48,493 nt of DNA from Mucilaginibacter sp. (lineage in GTDB: Bacteria; Bacteroidota; Bacteroidia; Sphingobacteriales; Sphingobacteriaceae): the NCBI RefSeq assembly GCF_028288105.1, contig NZ_JAQBOI010000069.1:1-48493 (forward strand). The letters run 5' to 3'. Numbering within the stretch: the first letter of the stretch is position 1; each line of letters starts with the position of its first letter. The position numbers and the translations under genes are program-made. Under the pieces are notes generated by a model, which searched no databases, had not been told where the DNA came from, and was given only the letters and a program-made list of their open reading frames with translations. Positions 34,996 to 43,834 of this stretch are shown in pieces.

Positions 34996-37350
34996 GTGTT
35001 ATACATTCGATATTTTTTATACCTATTTGTTTTTATGATACAAATAAATAATGCTATAGGTTCATCCTTAATAGCTGATATTCAAGATACGATAAGTTAT
35101 AAGGGGAACCCGGTGATTTGCCCGGGCGGCCAGCTTGTGTTAACAGGCGCAAATGCCCCCGCCAACAGCACCTTTAAATGGTATAAGGATAAGCAAACCT
35201 CTCCGGTAGCTACTACACCTGCATACACGGTAACAACAGCTGGGAGTTATATATTAAACATCGTTAGTAATGGCGTTTCTTATACCTACCCGGCTTTAAT
35301 GGTAACAAATAGTCCGCTGCCTGTCGCCGACTTTAGTTTAGTAAATAACCCCGAATGCGCGTCTGAGCCCATAATATTTAAAAACCTATCCACCGGGGAT
35401 GGATTAAAATATGTTTGGAATTTTGGGGATCCGGCAAGTCCACTGAACCGGTCATACGAAACCAACCCTGTACACCAGTTTGTGGGGAAACCCGGTGATA
35501 GCTTACAAACATTTACAATTACCCTAACAGTTACCAATAAAGGGGGATGCGTACAGACAACATCAAAAAGCATTACATTAAAACAATCGCCCGGAATAGA
35601 ATTGGGTGGTATGGGCAAAACTATATATGACGGTAAGGATTACTTTGTGGTATGTGAAAATGTACCAACCGTATTTACCTTCACAAACAATTCATCTACT
35701 AAAAGCACTAACGAAAGTTACAACCTGTATTGGGGTGATGGGAGCGGGCAAATTAAGTTAACTGAGTTTACAAGCATGACCCACCGGTACAGGCCGGGGC
35801 TGTATGTATTGTTTTATACGGTTACAGGAAAAAACGGATGCAGCCTTGTTAAGAAGTATAGGGTTTTTGTTGGCGAGGCTCCTAAGGCCGCATTTGCCGC
35901 CGCCGCGCCCGTTAATACCGGCACCGGTAAGCCGGTTACATTGTCATTAAGTAATCTCAGCAACAATACAAAGGGTACCCTGTATACAGCAACTTATAGT
36001 GACGGTACTGTTGTTGATTATGATTTGCCGCCAGATACATTAATGCATACGTTCTTATCTAATTCGGTTAATAAAACAAGTACTTACGAAGATAAAACGT
36101 ACAATAATGCTTTTTTAGTAAAGATAGTAGCCTCTAACCCCTGCGGTTCGGCAACGGCTGTATCCCAACCAATTTATGTTTCAGATCCGCCTAAAGCAGT
36201 TATAAAGAATACCATAAATACACTTTGTTTAAACACGCTTGCCAACGTAAAAAGCGTGGGTGCATTAGGATATACGGTATCAGCAGATGGGTATCATTCC
36301 AATAAACTATTATGGAAAATTACACCGGCAACCGGGTTTGAAGCAAATAGCAATGATTTGGGTAGTGGCCAGGCAGATGCGGATGTAAAAAATTGGATAG
36401 GCGGTACCGATGATTTAAATATCCGCTTTACAACTGCCGGTAATTATAACATAACCTTAATAGCCGGGAGCGAAGTTTGTGGTATTGATTCAACATCGGT
36501 ACAAATATGTGTAACTGATTTACCCGTAGCTTTATTTGATGTAGATGCCGCGCAGGGGTGCTCGCCAGTAATTATAAAAACAACCAATAAATCTACCCAG
36601 CCGTTATGTAACACTAATAGCTATAAGTGGCGTGTTTCCTATAAGCCCGATGCCTGTAATACCAATACAACAGAATATGTATTTCTTGAAGGAACCAGTT
36701 CTGTTTCTGAGAACCCTGTTTTTCAATTTACAAAATCGGGCACTTATACTATCTCATTGGTTAACAGTTACCCGGTCCAGAACTGTGTATCAAAGGCTTT
36801 TTTGCAGGAAATTGTTGTTAAGGCAAAGCCTATAGTTTATTTAAAAGCGCCTGATGTTATTTATAAAGATCAGTCTTTTAAACCCACAATAGAGGTCACA
36901 AATTGCAGCCCTGCAGATCAGTTATCATTTGCATGGGAGTATAACGGCGGTTCGGCAACATTTAGCCAGGGCCAGCTTGATTCTGTGAAATATAATTATT
37001 TAGGCAGGTATAACTTATCTGTTAAAATAACCAGCTCGTGTGGAGTTACCGAAGCAACAGTAGCAATTCAGGTAATTAAAAAACCCGACTTTTTTATCCC
37101 AAATGCTTTTACACCTAATAACGATGGCGTTAACGATACCTGGAGTATCAGAGGCCTTGATAGTAACCCCCGTAATACATTAAAGATTTTTAACCGTACG
37201 GGGAGTTTATTATATGAAGCCAAAACAAACCTTACCCCTTGGGATGGTCAATTTATGGGAAAGAGATTACCTGCCGGTGTATATTATTACACACTGTATT
37301 CTGGCGTGGCTAAACAGTCTTTTTCGGGCTGGATAAGTATGATCTATTAG
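34996..37350 (+). CDS. Secreted multi-domain Ig/PKD surface protein with CHU_C sorting domain
   Basis: A 784-residue exported protein. The GTG at 34996 is chosen because it gives a signal peptide (RYFLYLFVFMIQINNAIGSS); the later ATG would lose it. Ig/PKD-like domains follow: one from about 35-105 (GNPVICPGGQLVL), a PKD from about 110 (FSLVNNPECASEPIIFKN), and further repeats with WGDGSG and paired cysteines. The C-terminus has FFIPNAFTPNNDGVNDTW, the gliding-motility / type IX secretion type B domain. It is probably a cell-surface adhesin or structural protein. Confidence 0.9.
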   Translation: MLYIRYFLYLFVFMIQINNAIGSSLIADIQDTISYKGNPVICPGGQLVLTGANAPANSTFKWYKDKQTSPVATTPAYTVTTAGSYILNIVSNGVSYTYPALMVTNSPLPVADFSLVNNPECASEPIIFKNLSTGDGLKYVWNFGDPASPLNRSYETNPVHQFVGKPGDSLQTFTITLTVTNKGGCVQTTSKSITLKQSPGIELGGMGKTIYDGKDYFVVCENVPTVFTFTNNSSTKSTNESYNLYWGDGSGQIKLTEFTSMTHRYRPGLYVLFYTVTGKNGCSLVKKYRVFVGEAPKAAFAAAAPVNTGTGKPVTLSLSNLSNNTKGTLYTATYSDGTVVDYDLPPDTLMHTFLSNSVNKTSTYEDKTYNNAFLVKIVASNPCGSATAVSQPIYVSDPPKAVIKNTINTLCLNTLANVKSVGALGYTVSADGYHSNKLLWKITPATGFEANSNDLGSGQADADVKNWIGGTDDLNIRFTTAGNYNITLIAGSEVCGIDSTSVQICVTDLPVALFDVDAAQGCSPVIIKTTNKSTQPLCNTNSYKWRVSYKPDACNTNTTEYVFLEGTSSVSENPVFQFTKSGTYTISLVNSYPVQNCVSKAFLQEIVVKAKPIVYLKAPDVIYKDQSFKPTIEVTNCSPADQLSFAWEYNGGSATFSQGQLDSVKYNYLGRYNLSVKITSSCGVTEATVAIQVIKKPDFFIPNAFTPNNDGVNDTWSIRGLDSNPRNTLKIFNRTGSLLYEAKTNLTPWDGQFMGKRLPAGVYYYTLYSGVAKQSFSGWISMIY

Positions 37351-37385
37351 CAAACCATTTATTCATCACCATTAATTCCATCACT

Positions 37386-38372
37386 ATGAAACGTTTAATG
37401 ATCTTAATGACTTTAGTAATCACTATTATTGGGTGTAAAAAGGATAATAACAACCGAACGAGTGCGGTGCCTAAGGTCACGAATACCGGGTATGACGGGA
37501 CGCTGCTTTTTGTAGATAAGGCAAAAGACTTTCAAATACAAACAGATGTTGCCTCGGCGTTTTCTTCAACCAACCCAAATATTGAAATTACCAGTAGCGG
37601 GTTAATAAAGCGATTCATGTCTGGCGAGGTAGTGCCCATAACCATTACAAATAAAGTTAATAGTGCTTATAAAACCACAATATATGCGCTGGCAGCAACA
37701 GATGTTACTTTTGTCAAACCATATTCAGATTATCATGCAGAGGATGCAACCGATGCTCTGGCTTCGTATCGCCAGGGCTGGAGCACTTTAAATAAATTAC
37801 CAACATCCAACGAAACATTTGCAATTGTTGTAAGGCATGCTGATGCTGATGACGGCATTGATTATTCCGTAAATCATTCGGATGCAGGCCCTGCTAATTG
37901 GTGGAAATCATGCGACCCAGCGCAAGCCAGGCAATTGAGTACTATAGGTAAACAGAACGCAACAGACCTGGGCAAGGTTTTTAAAGATCTGAATTATACT
38001 ATATCCCGGGTATATTCAAGTGAGTTTTGCAGAGCTGTAACAACAGCTACGCTTATAAATGCCGGGCCTGCTATTCAACTAAATGCGGATTTAAATCACC
38101 CAAGCCATAATGTTTCCGGGAAGCCTTTATTTGATAATTTAGTAAATTTGTTAAAGGTTCAACCGGTAGATAATAAGTTAACACTGGTAGTAGCACACCA
38201 TCCACTTAACAGGGTCGATAGAACAGATTATCCAACATTTCCAAAAGTAATCCCTTTTATTTGGACAGGGTCGTATTTTATAAAGGTATCGGCAGACCAT
38301 AATTTAACATATGAAGGTGCTGTTTCGTTAAGTATGTATAAATTTTGGCGCGATCTTAAATTAAAAAAGTAA
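37386..38372 (+). CDS. Histidine-phosphatase-superfamily lipoprotein
   Basis: A 328-residue lipoprotein (Cys17 in TIIGC, then KKD). Residues about 40-105 look like a small Ig-like (BIG2-type) domain. The rest is a phosphoglycerate-mutase-like phosphatase: the catalytic RH (150-151) in FAIVVRHAD, SSEFCRA (211-217, Arg216) and VVAHH (268-272). The substrate is unknown; phosphoester removal at the cell envelope is inferred. It follows the PKD gene by 35 bases and the cfa-like gene begins within 12 bases of its stop, so all three are probably one operon. Confidence 0.85.
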   Translation: MKRLMILMTLVITIIGCKKDNNNRTSAVPKVTNTGYDGTLLFVDKAKDFQIQTDVASAFSSTNPNIEITSSGLIKRFMSGEVVPITITNKVNSAYKTTIYALAATDVTFVKPYSDYHAEDATDALASYRQGWSTLNKLPTSNETFAIVVRHADADDGIDYSVNHSDAGPANWWKSCDPAQARQLSTIGKQNATDLGKVFKDLNYTISRVYSSEFCRAVTTATLINAGPAIQLNADLNHPSHNVSGKPLFDNLVNLLKVQPVDNKLTLVVAHHPLNRVDRTDYPTFPKVIPFIWTGSYFIKVSADHNLTYEGAVSLSMYKFWRDLKLKK

Positions 38373-38384
38373 TTGTATAAAGAT

Positions 38385-39530
38385 ATGATCATGCCTTATT
38401 TAATAAACAAACAAAGTACCTACGAAAAGAAAACTGTTTGTCAGCTTTTAGAGATGGCCGGCATCAACCTTAACGGCCCCGAACCATGGGATTTGAAGGT
38501 TAATGATGACCGTTTTTATCACCATGTTTTTGGGCAGGGTTCGTTGGGTTTAGGCGAATCCTACATGGCCGGTTATTGGGATTGCAAACAACTTGATGTT
38601 TTATTATACCGCGTATTGAGCGCGAATCTGGAGGAAAGGATCCCCCACAACTTAAGAACATTCATTCATTTTATTAAATCGAAGATATTTAATGAACAGT
38701 CTGTAAAAAAAGTACAGCAGGATATTAGAAAACATTACGATTTGGGGAATGATCTTTTTAAGGCGATGTTAGATAAAAGGATGATCTACTCGTGTGCTTA
38801 CTGGCGGGATGCCAAAGGGCTTGAAGAGGCGCAGGATAAAAAGTTAGACCTGATTTGCAGAAAGCTACAGTTAAAAAAGGGCCAGCGTTTGTTAGACATT
38901 GGCTGCGGATGGGGAGGGCTTGCAGGCTTTGCAGCAGAGCAATATGGCGTTGAAGTAGTAGGTATCACTCTTTCACCAGAGCAGGCCAGCTTAGCAAGCC
39001 AAACATACAGTAATTTGCCTGTAGAAATTCGCCTGCAGGATTATAGGAGTGTTACAGAAAAATTTGACCGTATTGTATCGGTAGGGATGTTTGAACACGT
39101 TGGGTACAAAAATTATCCAAAGTATATGAGTGTTATTAATAACATACTTACCGATAACGGCCTTTTTCTTTTACACTGTATCGGATCAAACAAAACTGTT
39201 ACCCATACCGATCCATGGATGCATAGCTATATTTTTCCAAACGGAATGATGCCATCTATTAAACAAATAGGTGCTGCCGCCGAAAAGTATCTTGTAATGG
39301 AAGACTGGCAAAACATAGGTACACATTACGACCGTACCCTTATGGAATGGTTAAAGCGGTTTCAGTATGCCTGGCCTAATCTAAAAGATAAATATAACCA
39401 AACATTTTACCGGATGTGGGTATATTATTTATGTTGCAGTGCCGCATCTTTCCGGGCCAAGAAAAACAACCTTTGGCAAATAGTATTTTCAAAACCTACT
39501 AATCACGCGCCATACCAGGCGGTAAGATAA
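38385..39530 (+). CDS. cfa: Cyclopropane-fatty-acyl-phospholipid synthase
   Basis: I use the ATG at 38385 (381 residues); a TTG at 38373 and an ATG at 38391 are alternatives. It is an SAM-dependent methyltransferase: LDIGCGWGGLAGFAAEQYG for SAM binding, VSVGMFEHVGYKNYPKYM, and the C-terminal YYLCCSAASFRAKKNNLWQIVFSK with the active-site region cysteines. It adds a methylene to unsaturated acyl chains in the membrane. It ends the operon before two terminators. Confidence 0.94.
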   Translation: MIMPYLINKQSTYEKKTVCQLLEMAGINLNGPEPWDLKVNDDRFYHHVFGQGSLGLGESYMAGYWDCKQLDVLLYRVLSANLEERIPHNLRTFIHFIKSKIFNEQSVKKVQQDIRKHYDLGNDLFKAMLDKRMIYSCAYWRDAKGLEEAQDKKLDLICRKLQLKKGQRLLDIGCGWGGLAGFAAEQYGVEVVGITLSPEQASLASQTYSNLPVEIRLQDYRSVTEKFDRIVSVGMFEHVGYKNYPKYMSVINNILTDNGLFLLHCIGSNKTVTHTDPWMHSYIFPNGMMPSIKQIGAAAEKYLVMEDWQNIGTHYDRTLMEWLKRFQYAWPNLKDKYNQTFYRMWVYYLCCSAASFRAKKNNLWQIVFSKPTNHAPYQAVR

Positions 39531-39575
39531 TTTTACAACCAATTTAATATATATATACAACCAACTCAATCATTA

Positions 39576-39606
39576 AAGGCGCCAATTACATTGTGCGCCT
39601 TTTTTA
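39576..39606 (+). terminator. Rho-independent terminator after cfa
   Basis: AAGGCGC (39576-39582) pairs with GCGCCTT (39595-39601), followed by a T-run to 39606. It is 46 bases after the cfa stop. Confidence 0.85.
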
Positions 39607-39627
39607 TTGGTTGTGTATGCGTAAAGG

Positions 39628-39677
39628 CCCATTAAAAAGCCCTTTAGCTATAATTAGCTAAGGGGCTTTTTAATGGG
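39628..39677. terminator. Bidirectional terminator, 23-bp stem
   Basis: Arms 39628-39650 and 39655-39677 are reverse complements except one G-U-type position, around the loop TAAT. The arms contain AAAAAGCCC and GGGCTTTTT, so both strands have a T-run. It separates cfa (+) from the opposing lipoprotein gene. Confidence 0.85.
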
Positions 39678-39689
39678 GATTATCTATGA

Positions 39690-40244
39690 TTATTCACAAC
39701 CAAACCCACATGTTTCCAGTGATCCACAAATCGCACTCGTTTTGTATACACCTGTTACAGTGTTATGGCTTACATTTTTGTTCACAGTAAGCCTGTAATA
39801 AGAGATATTTGAGCCAGTTGTTCCCAGATCAAATTTTATAACTTTATCCGTGAAACAACTTTGGCCTTTATCAACTGCAATAGTTGGTGCAAAAGAATTC
39901 CAGGTAGTTCCGTCTGTACTTGTGGCACCGCTTACAATATCTGTAGCTTGAACACAAGTACCTAAACTAATATCCCAACCATTTAGATTCGGCGCTGTTC
40001 CACCGCTGCCATTACCGGGATTTAAATTCTTTATCCGCCATTCCCATGTATAAGTTCCATCACCATTATCGGTAATCTTGTACAGATAAATGTTATAGGG
40101 TATAGTGCTTTCACCCGAGCCTTCGTTCAAACATTTTTCCGTTACAAATTTTGGAACAGAGGATTTTTTGTCCTTTTTACAAGCATAAAGCACTGTCATC
40201 AGTACTGCTACACCTATACTGATCATTGTTAGTTTTCTTCTCAT
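39690..40244 (-). CDS. Hypothetical lipoprotein with Cys-rich C-terminus
   Basis: A 184-residue lipoprotein (Cys22 in VLYAC, then KKDKK). I do not recognise the domain. It is probably beta-rich (YTWEWRIKNLNPGNGSGG) and has further cysteines, several near the C-terminus (ICGSLETCGFGCE), suggesting disulphides or metal binding. The family is unknown. It is convergent with cfa and divergent from the amidase. Confidence 0.75.
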   Translation of the reverse strand: MRRKLTMISIGVAVLMTVLYACKKDKKSSVPKFVTEKCLNEGSGESTIPYNIYLYKITDNGDGTYTWEWRIKNLNPGNGSGGTAPNLNGWDISLGTCVQATDIVSGATSTDGTTWNSFAPTIAVDKGQSCFTDKVIKFDLGTTGSNISYYRLTVNKNVSHNTVTGVYKTSAICGSLETCGFGCE

Positions 40245-40489
40245 ATCGCCCTTTGTTTAGTGTACAATAACTAAATATACCTCCTAAAGTAGCAGGATGT
40301 TTGCCGTGGATATGTGTTGTGTATCAATTTGAATTATTGCACACGTTTATGCACATTATTGTAACAATCAGGGCGTTATATGAATTTTTTTAACGGAATG
40401 CTCCCGAATTTGTCGATATTAGATCGTTGAACTTATAATCATGTAATTTTTTAGATGGGGGTAAGCCAATAATAATCTAACCTATCATC

Positions 40490-41482
40490 ATGACAACAAA
40501 ATCAGGCTTTACTTTAATGTCCATCCAGGAGTTTGAAACCTGGATAGATGCCTTACGCCTTGCGCGTACAATTTTAACCATACAAGAACATCATACTTTT
40601 AGCCCCGCGTATCCCCAGTTTAACGGGGGTAACCACTTTGCGTTGCAGCAAGGCATGAAAAGCTATCATGTTACCCATAACGGATGGAGCGACATTGGCC
40701 AGCATTTCAGCACTTTCCCCGATGGCAGCATCATGACAGGCCGTTCGCTTGAAACCTCGCCTGCCTGTATAGTAGGGCAAAATGCACACGCGATATGTAT
40801 AGAGAACCTGGGTAACTTTGATACAGGTAAAGATGCCATGACCGCCGCGCAACGCGATACCATTATCCGCATTACCGCGAAACTGTGTTCCCGGTTTCAC
40901 CTGCTGGTAAATACCAATAGCATTGTTTATCATCATTGGTTTGACCTAAGCACCGGCGAACGTAATAATGGCACAAAGAATAATAAGACCTGCCCCGGAA
41001 CCGGCTTTTTTGGTGGTAACAAGGTAGCAGATTGTGTTGCTAACTTTTTGCCTTTGGTTGCGCTGGCTGGCGGGCCTGTTGCGCCTGTTGCTGATACAGC
41101 TGCAATATTAAAATATGTGAGTGTTACAGCGTCATCATTAAACATCCGCACCAAGCCCGATGCCACAAGTACCAAGGTTACAGATAGGGCAGCCGCAACC
41201 ATGGGAGCAATATTAAGAGTATATAAGGAAAGCAATGGTTGGTATAAGATCTCCGGCAGTCAGGAGCATTGGGTATTAGCCAAATACACAACAGAAGTAA
41301 AAAGGGCGACAGTAAAAGCCGATACCTTAAACGCCCGTAACGGCCCGGGCAAAGATTTTGAAAAACTTGGTTCGTATACCAAAGGGCAGGAACTGTTTAT
41401 TGTGAAGGAAGAAAATGGCTGGTGTAAAGTAAACATGGATGACCGGTGGGTAAGCAAGGATTTTTTGGCGTTTACTAATTAA
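40490..41482 (+). CDS. N-acetylmuramoyl-L-alanine amidase (Amidase_2) with two SH3 domains
   Basis: A 330-residue protein. The catalytic domain fills residues 20-185: zinc ligands are His34/35 (EHHTF), His148/149 (YHHWF) and Cys168 (TCPG), with a probable catalytic Glu105 (AICIENLGNF). Two bacterial SH3-like domains follow (about 208-270 and 273-330; SSLNIRTKP and DTLNARNGPG). It would cut the MurNAc-Ala bond of peptidoglycan and bind wall through SH3. There is no obvious signal peptide, which is unusual for a wall enzyme. A DUF2235 gene follows eight bases later. Confidence 0.88.
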   Translation: MTTKSGFTLMSIQEFETWIDALRLARTILTIQEHHTFSPAYPQFNGGNHFALQQGMKSYHVTHNGWSDIGQHFSTFPDGSIMTGRSLETSPACIVGQNAHAICIENLGNFDTGKDAMTAAQRDTIIRITAKLCSRFHLLVNTNSIVYHHWFDLSTGERNNGTKNNKTCPGTGFFGGNKVADCVANFLPLVALAGGPVAPVADTAAILKYVSVTASSLNIRTKPDATSTKVTDRAAATMGAILRVYKESNGWYKISGSQEHWVLAKYTTEVKRATVKADTLNARNGPGKDFEKLGSYTKGQELFIVKEENGWCKVNMDDRWVSKDFLAFTN

Positions 41483-41490
41483 CATAGCTT

Positions 41491-42504
41491 ATGAAACGTA
41501 TTATAGTTTGCAGCGATGGTACCTGGAACAAGCCGGGCGATATGTATGAAGGAACAATTGTTCGCACCAATGTGCAGAAGATCTTTGAAGCTATTTGTAA
41601 TGAAGATGAAGAGCATATTAAACAGATAAAGTTTTATGACCAGGGGATCGGATCCAGCGGGACAAAGCTAAGCCGTATGATAGATGGCGCTGTAGGCCGG
41701 GGGCTTGATGATAATATATTGGATGCCTACAAATTTATTATCTGGAATTATGAGATAGGGGACGAGATATTTCTTTTCGGTTTTAGCCGGGGGGCCTACA
41801 CGGTACGCAGCCTGGCAGGTTTGATAAGAACAGCAGGGCTTGTAAAGAATAACAATTTACGGCTGATACAACAGGCGTATGACATGTACCGTGACCGTAG
41901 CAACATGGCTAAACACCCCAGCGGCGATATTGCCGAAGACTTTAGAAAAAAATACAGCCAGCCAGAGGTACGCATTAAATTTATTGCAGTTTGGGATACA
42001 GTAGGCGCGCTGGGTGTGCCATTAAAGCTATTTTATAACAAAAAGAAGTATGAGTTTCATGATACTACTTTAAGTAGTTATGTTGACTATGCTTACCATG
42101 CATTAGCTATTGACGAGCGCAGAAAAAACTTTGAACCCACCTTATGGCAGCAAAGTGAAAATGTAGACAAGAATAATGTAAAACAGGTGCTGGAGCAAGT
42201 ATGGTTTGCGGGGGTACACTCAAACATTGGCGGAGGTTACCCAGACGAAGGCCTTAGTGATACGGCTTTGGAGTGGATGATAGAGAAAGCTAAAGCAGTT
42301 GGATTAAGTTTTGAAGATAACTATATACAAGCACAGATAAAGCCTGATATAAAAGGGAAGATCTATGAATCTAATGGTTTACCATTTTCACTATTAGGGC
42401 AGCATATACGAAAACTATTACAAAAGCCACGCGCCAATGAAAGCCTGCACCCATCTGTGTTACAACGCGCTGATGCAGGTATTGATTATAAGTATGAATT
42501 ATAA
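41491..42504 (+). CDS. DUF2235 alpha/beta hydrolase (Tle1-like phospholipase fold)
   Basis: A 337-residue protein. It opens with IIVCSDGTWNKPG (4-16), has the nucleophile elbow FGFSRGAYTVRS (Ser99), and VWDTVGALGVP, then the HSNIGGGYPD region. These are the features of the DUF2235 family, which includes type VI secretion phospholipase effectors. There is no signal peptide. It sits eight bases after the amidase gene. Whether it is a secreted toxin or a housekeeping hydrolase is not shown; no VgrG, PAAR or immunity gene is seen. Confidence 0.87.
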   Translation: MKRIIVCSDGTWNKPGDMYEGTIVRTNVQKIFEAICNEDEEHIKQIKFYDQGIGSSGTKLSRMIDGAVGRGLDDNILDAYKFIIWNYEIGDEIFLFGFSRGAYTVRSLAGLIRTAGLVKNNNLRLIQQAYDMYRDRSNMAKHPSGDIAEDFRKKYSQPEVRIKFIAVWDTVGALGVPLKLFYNKKKYEFHDTTLSSYVDYAYHALAIDERRKNFEPTLWQQSENVDKNNVKQVLEQVWFAGVHSNIGGGYPDEGLSDTALEWMIEKAKAVGLSFEDNYIQAQIKPDIKGKIYESNGLPFSLLGQHIRKLLQKPRANESLHPSVLQRADAGIDYKYEL

Positions 42505-42531
42505 ACCATAGTCTGTTAAAGCCATTTCTTC

Positions 42532-42568
42532 TTACATATTTTAACATTTCAAATGTTAAAATATGTAA
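42532..42568. repeat. 37-bp perfect inverted repeat
   Basis: Two 18-base arms (42532-42549 and 42551-42568) are exact reverse complements around a single C at 42550. A one-mismatch direct copy of 42554-42572 (TGTTAAAATATG, AAACTC core) recurs at 42684-42702; both copies precede a T-rich tract. They lie in the promoter region of the lipoprotein at 42755. Confidence 0.65.
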
Positions 42569-42754
42569 ACTCCTTTTTTATAATTACGTCCTGGTAAACG
42601 CTTTTTGAAAATTCAATAACCTTAGTATCAGTAGTATATTAAAACATAAAATTAACAGGGTCGAAAAGCTCATTTCGGCCATTTGTTAAAATATGCAAAC
42701 TCAATTTTTTTCCTTGCAAATAATTTTAGTTTAGTCGCAAAATGTATTTGTAAA

Positions 42755-43318
42755 ATGAAGAAAAACGCACTTTTCCTGTTCATCGTCCCGGCTGTTATCT
42801 TATCTCAAGGTTGTAAAAAAGATACCCCTGCAACTGATACTGCCGCCACTCCGGCTTTTCAGGCTTACATCAACGCAACCGTGTGGACGCCTGACACTAT
42901 AGCGGCTAATATAACTTATAATGCAGCATTAAAAAATAAAGTATTTTCCTGTAGCGGTGTTAAAGATCAAAAGAAAGTAGAGATTGTTTTTAACGATCCA
43001 AGCCCGGCAGATAATAGTGGGTTAACTATAGGTACTTACAATGTTGACGCGACTTCAAACCTATTATTTAATTATTCCACACAAAAAAAGGATGCCGGGG
43101 GTAATTATGTTTTTGAACCCTTTGGTACAGTGCAGCCAAGTTCGGGCACGTTAGTAATTGCCGGTATTGATACCGTAAAGAAAACTATAACCGGTACCTA
43201 TAGTTTTACTTCATCAAAGTATAACTATGGCGACGATGGTGGTATAATATCAATTGACCTGGCAACCGTATCATCGGGCACTATCCAGGATATGCCTTAT
43301 ACATTTAAACGCGAATAG
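42755..43318 (+). CDS. Hypothetical lipoprotein
   Basis: I use the ATG at 42755 (187 residues); a start at 42683 would place 24 extra residues before the signal peptide. The lipobox is SQGC, followed by KKD. The mature part is beta-rich, with TPDTIAANITYNAALK, KKVEIVFNDPSP and TITGTYSFTSSKYN, resembling small secreted beta-barrel/sandwich lipoproteins of Bacteroidota (such as DUF6252-like proteins). The function is unknown. It ends two bases from the opposing DUF4112 gene. Confidence 0.8.
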   Translation: MKKNALFLFIVPAVILSQGCKKDTPATDTAATPAFQAYINATVWTPDTIAANITYNAALKNKVFSCSGVKDQKKVEIVFNDPSPADNSGLTIGTYNVDATSNLLFNYSTQKKDAGGNYVFEPFGTVQPSSGTLVIAGIDTVKKTITGTYSFTSSKYNYGDDGGIISIDLATVSSGTIQDMPYTFKRE

Positions 43319-43320
43319 TT

Positions 43321-43797
43321 TTATTTAAACTGCATAACCAACCAGTGTAAGGCAATATAACTAAGGTAAAGTATCGCGCTTATTACTATCAGTAATACAA
43401 TTAATAAGATAGCGATAATGCCATTACCACTGCCGGTATGCCTGCCTTCCTGGTAATGCTCTTTTAGTAATTTTATGTTACGGGTATTGGCTTTTATATA
43501 AAAGTCAGAGATCTGCCCCAATAATGGTATGGCGCCAATGGCTGCATCAACACTAATGTTAATAGCCATTAAAATAAGTACTTTACGGCTTACACCGTTT
43601 TTTGCCATTACATAAAGCAAAGCGGCTGATACCAGAAAGCCGGATACATCGCCCGCGAATGGTATTAAATTGAGGATAGGATCGAGGCCGAAACGGAAGT
43701 TTGTGCCGGGGATACGAAATTTATCATCCATAACAGATGCTATCTGCTCTACCCATTTAAGCTGGCCGCTTAATACTACTTGTTTTGATTTATCCAT
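43321..43797 (-). CDS. DUF4112 membrane protein
   Basis: A 158-residue protein with the DUF4112 pattern: MDDKFRIPGTNFRFGLDPILNLIPFAGD (about residues 23-50), then a hydrophobic helix and AIGAIPLLGQISDFYIKAN. A further C-terminal helix (IIAILLIVLLIVISAILYLSY) is predicted. The family function is unknown; the proteins are probably membrane-embedded. It is convergent with the lipoprotein gene, and the AraC regulator lies 37 bases upstream on the same strand. Confidence 0.88.
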   Translation of the reverse strand: MDKSKQVVLSGQLKWVEQIASVMDDKFRIPGTNFRFGLDPILNLIPFAGDVSGFLVSAALLYVMAKNGVSRKVLILMAINISVDAAIGAIPLLGQISDFYIKANTRNIKLLKEHYQEGRHTGSGNGIIAILLIVLLIVISAILYLSYIALHWLVMQFK

Positions 43798-43834
43798 ACG
43801 CTTATTAATTGAATAAACGAGCGGGATATTTGTT

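Noticed and set aside
34841..35038. 65-residue ORF upstream of the PKD gene
   Set aside because: It runs through the palindromic control region and overlaps the signal-peptide region of the real gene in another frame.
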